The position numbers and the translations under genes were made by a program. Below, in pieces: positions 62,977 to 64,000 of a DNA stretch of 64,000 nucleotides. This DNA comes from an uncultured Eubacteriales bacterium (GTDB taxonomy: Bacteria > Bacillota > Clostridia > Lachnospirales > Lachnospiraceae), in contig OMXJ01000012.1 of assembly GCA_900315015.1 (NCBI GenBank), positions 1-64,000 on the forward strand. The letters are read 5' to 3'. A model generated the notes under the pieces. It was not told where the DNA came from and ran no database searches. It worked only from the letters and a program-made list of their open reading frames with translations. The number at the start of each line of letters is the position of its first letter. Position 1 is the stretch's first letter.

Positions 62977-64000
62977 TTAGTGATGGAAAAGACGAAGTCC
63001 CGTAAATGTCATAACCATATTGTGAGAATCTGCAGCTTCGATAACGTTATCGTCTCTAATTGATCCACCTGGCTGAGAAACATACTTAACACCAGACTTG
63101 AAAGCTCTCTCGATATTATCTCCGAATGGGAAGAAAGCATCTGAACCAAGAGCTACATCTGTATTCTGATCAAGCCAGGCTCTCTTTTCTTCACGAGTAA
63201 ATACCTCTGGCTTAACCTTGAAGATATTCTGCCACTTGCCCTCTTCAAGAACATCCATATAATCCTCACCGATGTAAAGATCAATAGCATTATCTCTATC
63301 CGGACGCTTAATTGTATCAAGGAATGGAAGCTCAAGAACCTTTGGACACTGACGAAGGAACCAGTTATCTGCCTTGCTGCCTGCAAGTCTTGTACAATGG
63401 ATACGGCTCTGCTGACCAGCACCGATACCGATTGCCTGTCCGCCCTTAACATAGCAAACTGAATTTGACTGAGTATACTTAAGAACGATCATAGAAATCA
63501 TAAGATCTCTCTTAGCTGACTCTGGAAGGTCTGTATTCTTTGTAACTATCTTTCCAAGGAAGTTCTCATCGATAACAGCATTATTTCTGCCCTGCTCAAA
63601 TGTAACACCGAAAACCTGCTTACGCTCGATTTCCTCTGGAACATAATCAGCATCGATCTTGATAACGGCATAATTGCCCTTCTTCTTGCTCTTTAAGATT
63701 TCAAGAGCTTCCGGCTCGTAGCCTGGAGCAATAATACCATCAGAAACCTCATGCTGGATGAGCTTTGCTGTAGCAACGTCACATACATCTGAAAGTGAAA
63801 TAAAATCACCGAAAGAGCTCATTCTATCAGCGCCTCTTGCTCTAGAATATGCGCATGCAAGTGGTGAAAGCTCTGTATCATCATCTACCCAGTAAATCTT
63901 CTTCTCGATTTCTGTAAGAGGAAGGCCTACTGCAGCACCAGCTGGAGAAACATGCTTGAAAGATGTAGCAGCTGGAAGACCAGTAGCCTGCTTTAACTCC
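62977..64000 (-). CDS. purH: AICAR formyltransferase (PurH-type), 5' end outside the window
   Basis: Transfers formyl to AICAR in the ninth step of purine synthesis. The open frame runs without a stop to the right edge, so the gene is partial. The visible part includes ELSPLACAYSRARGADRMSSFGDFISLSDV, VLKYTQSNSVCYVKGGQAIGIGAGQQSRIHCTRLAGSKAD, DAFFPFGDNIERAFKSGVKYVSQPGGSIRD and the C-terminal MVMTFTGLRLFHH. In clostridial genomes this type is commonly a stand-alone protein of about 390 residues rather than the fused PurH. The part needed to decide is off-window. Confidence 0.93.
   Translation of the reverse strand, partial: ELKQATGLPAATSFKHVSPAGAAVGLPLTEIEKKIYWVDDDTELSPLACAYSRARGADRMSSFGDFISLSDVCDVATAKLIQHEVSDGIIAPGYEPEALEILKSKKKGNYAVIKIDADYVPEEIERKQVFGVTFEQGRNNAVIDENFLGKIVTKNTDLPESAKRDLMISMIVLKYTQSNSVCYVKGGQAIGIGAGQQSRIHCTRLAGSKADNWFLRQCPKVLELPFLDTIKRPDRDNAIDLYIGEDYMDVLEEGKWQNIFKVKPEVFTREEKRAWLDQNTDVALGSDAFFPFGDNIERAFKSGVKYVSQPGGSIRDDNVIEAADSHNMVMTFTGLRLFHH

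Overview
The window looks like a chromosomal segment of a pectin-using Lachnospiraceae bacterium (Lachnospira/Butyrivibrio-like Clostridia). The grounds are the low-GC sequence, strong AGGAGG-type ribosome binding sites, a Tad-pilus operon of clostridial type, a stand-alone AICAR formyltransferase, DUF951 and DUF624/YesL proteins, and a large galacturonate catabolic locus. The genus is an inference from gene content; no rRNA or tRNA gene was seen.

Layout. Positions 145-4778 (minus): a Tad/Flp pilus assembly operon (TadZ-like, TadA ATPase, TadB, and a TadC-like protein split by a frameshift at an A9 run). Positions 5330-6800 (minus): thioredoxin plus an OhrR-type MarR regulator, and a glutathione peroxidase with two OhrR-like boxes upstream. 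Positions 7150-7453: a decayed DinJ/YafQ toxin-antitoxin relic. Positions 7483-26814: the pectin/uronate locus. uxaC-kduI-kduD-kdgA run leftward and uxaA-uxaB-kdgK rightward from a shared divergent control region. They are followed by a LacI-family regulator and then a rightward transport and depolymerisation cluster (solute-binding lipoprotein, GH105, two ABC permeases, GH28, YesL-like protein, TIM-barrel epimerase). No transporter ATPase is encoded here. Positions 27001-31160 (minus): a MarR regulator and a heterodimeric ABC exporter, with a five-copy palindromic operator array. Positions 31383-34706 (minus): nadB-nadC-nadA. Positions 34946-35845: an intracellular-type pectinesterase. Positions 36070-44280 (minus): rpoB-rpoC. 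Positions 44578-47628 (plus): an unusual 1016-residue membrane-anchored protein. Positions 47826-52383 (minus): DUF951, GH95 glycosidase, a zinc-ribbon membrane protein and murI. Positions 52612-53750: a riboflavin ECF component under an FMN riboswitch. Positions 53762-58150 (minus): an ABC exporter, a small membrane protein and an Agr-like two-component system. Positions 58175-62733: a glycosyltransferase, prfC and a fused Wzz/tyrosine kinase. A purH-type formyltransferase runs off the right edge.

How it fits together. Imported oligogalacturonides would be de-esterified and cut in the cytoplasm, since CE8, GH28 and GH105 all lack signal peptides. Saturated galacturonate would go through UxaC, UxaB and UxaA, and unsaturated galacturonate through KduI and KduD. 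Both routes meet at 2-keto-3-deoxygluconate, which KdgK and KdgA convert to pyruvate and glyceraldehyde-3-phosphate. LacI-type palindromes of the form TGTAAGCGTTTACA sit just downstream of near-consensus promoters for uxaC, uxaA, lacI and the solute-binding protein, so one regulator (or CcpA) probably coordinates the locus.

No single undescribed system stands out clearly. The signals most worth a second look are the A9 frameshift in the Tad gene, the MarR operator array, the multi-domain 1016-residue protein, a possible IS200/IS605-derived element after kdgK, and many short locus-specific tandem repeats between genes. Two of those repeats duplicate the 3' end of the neighbouring gene.
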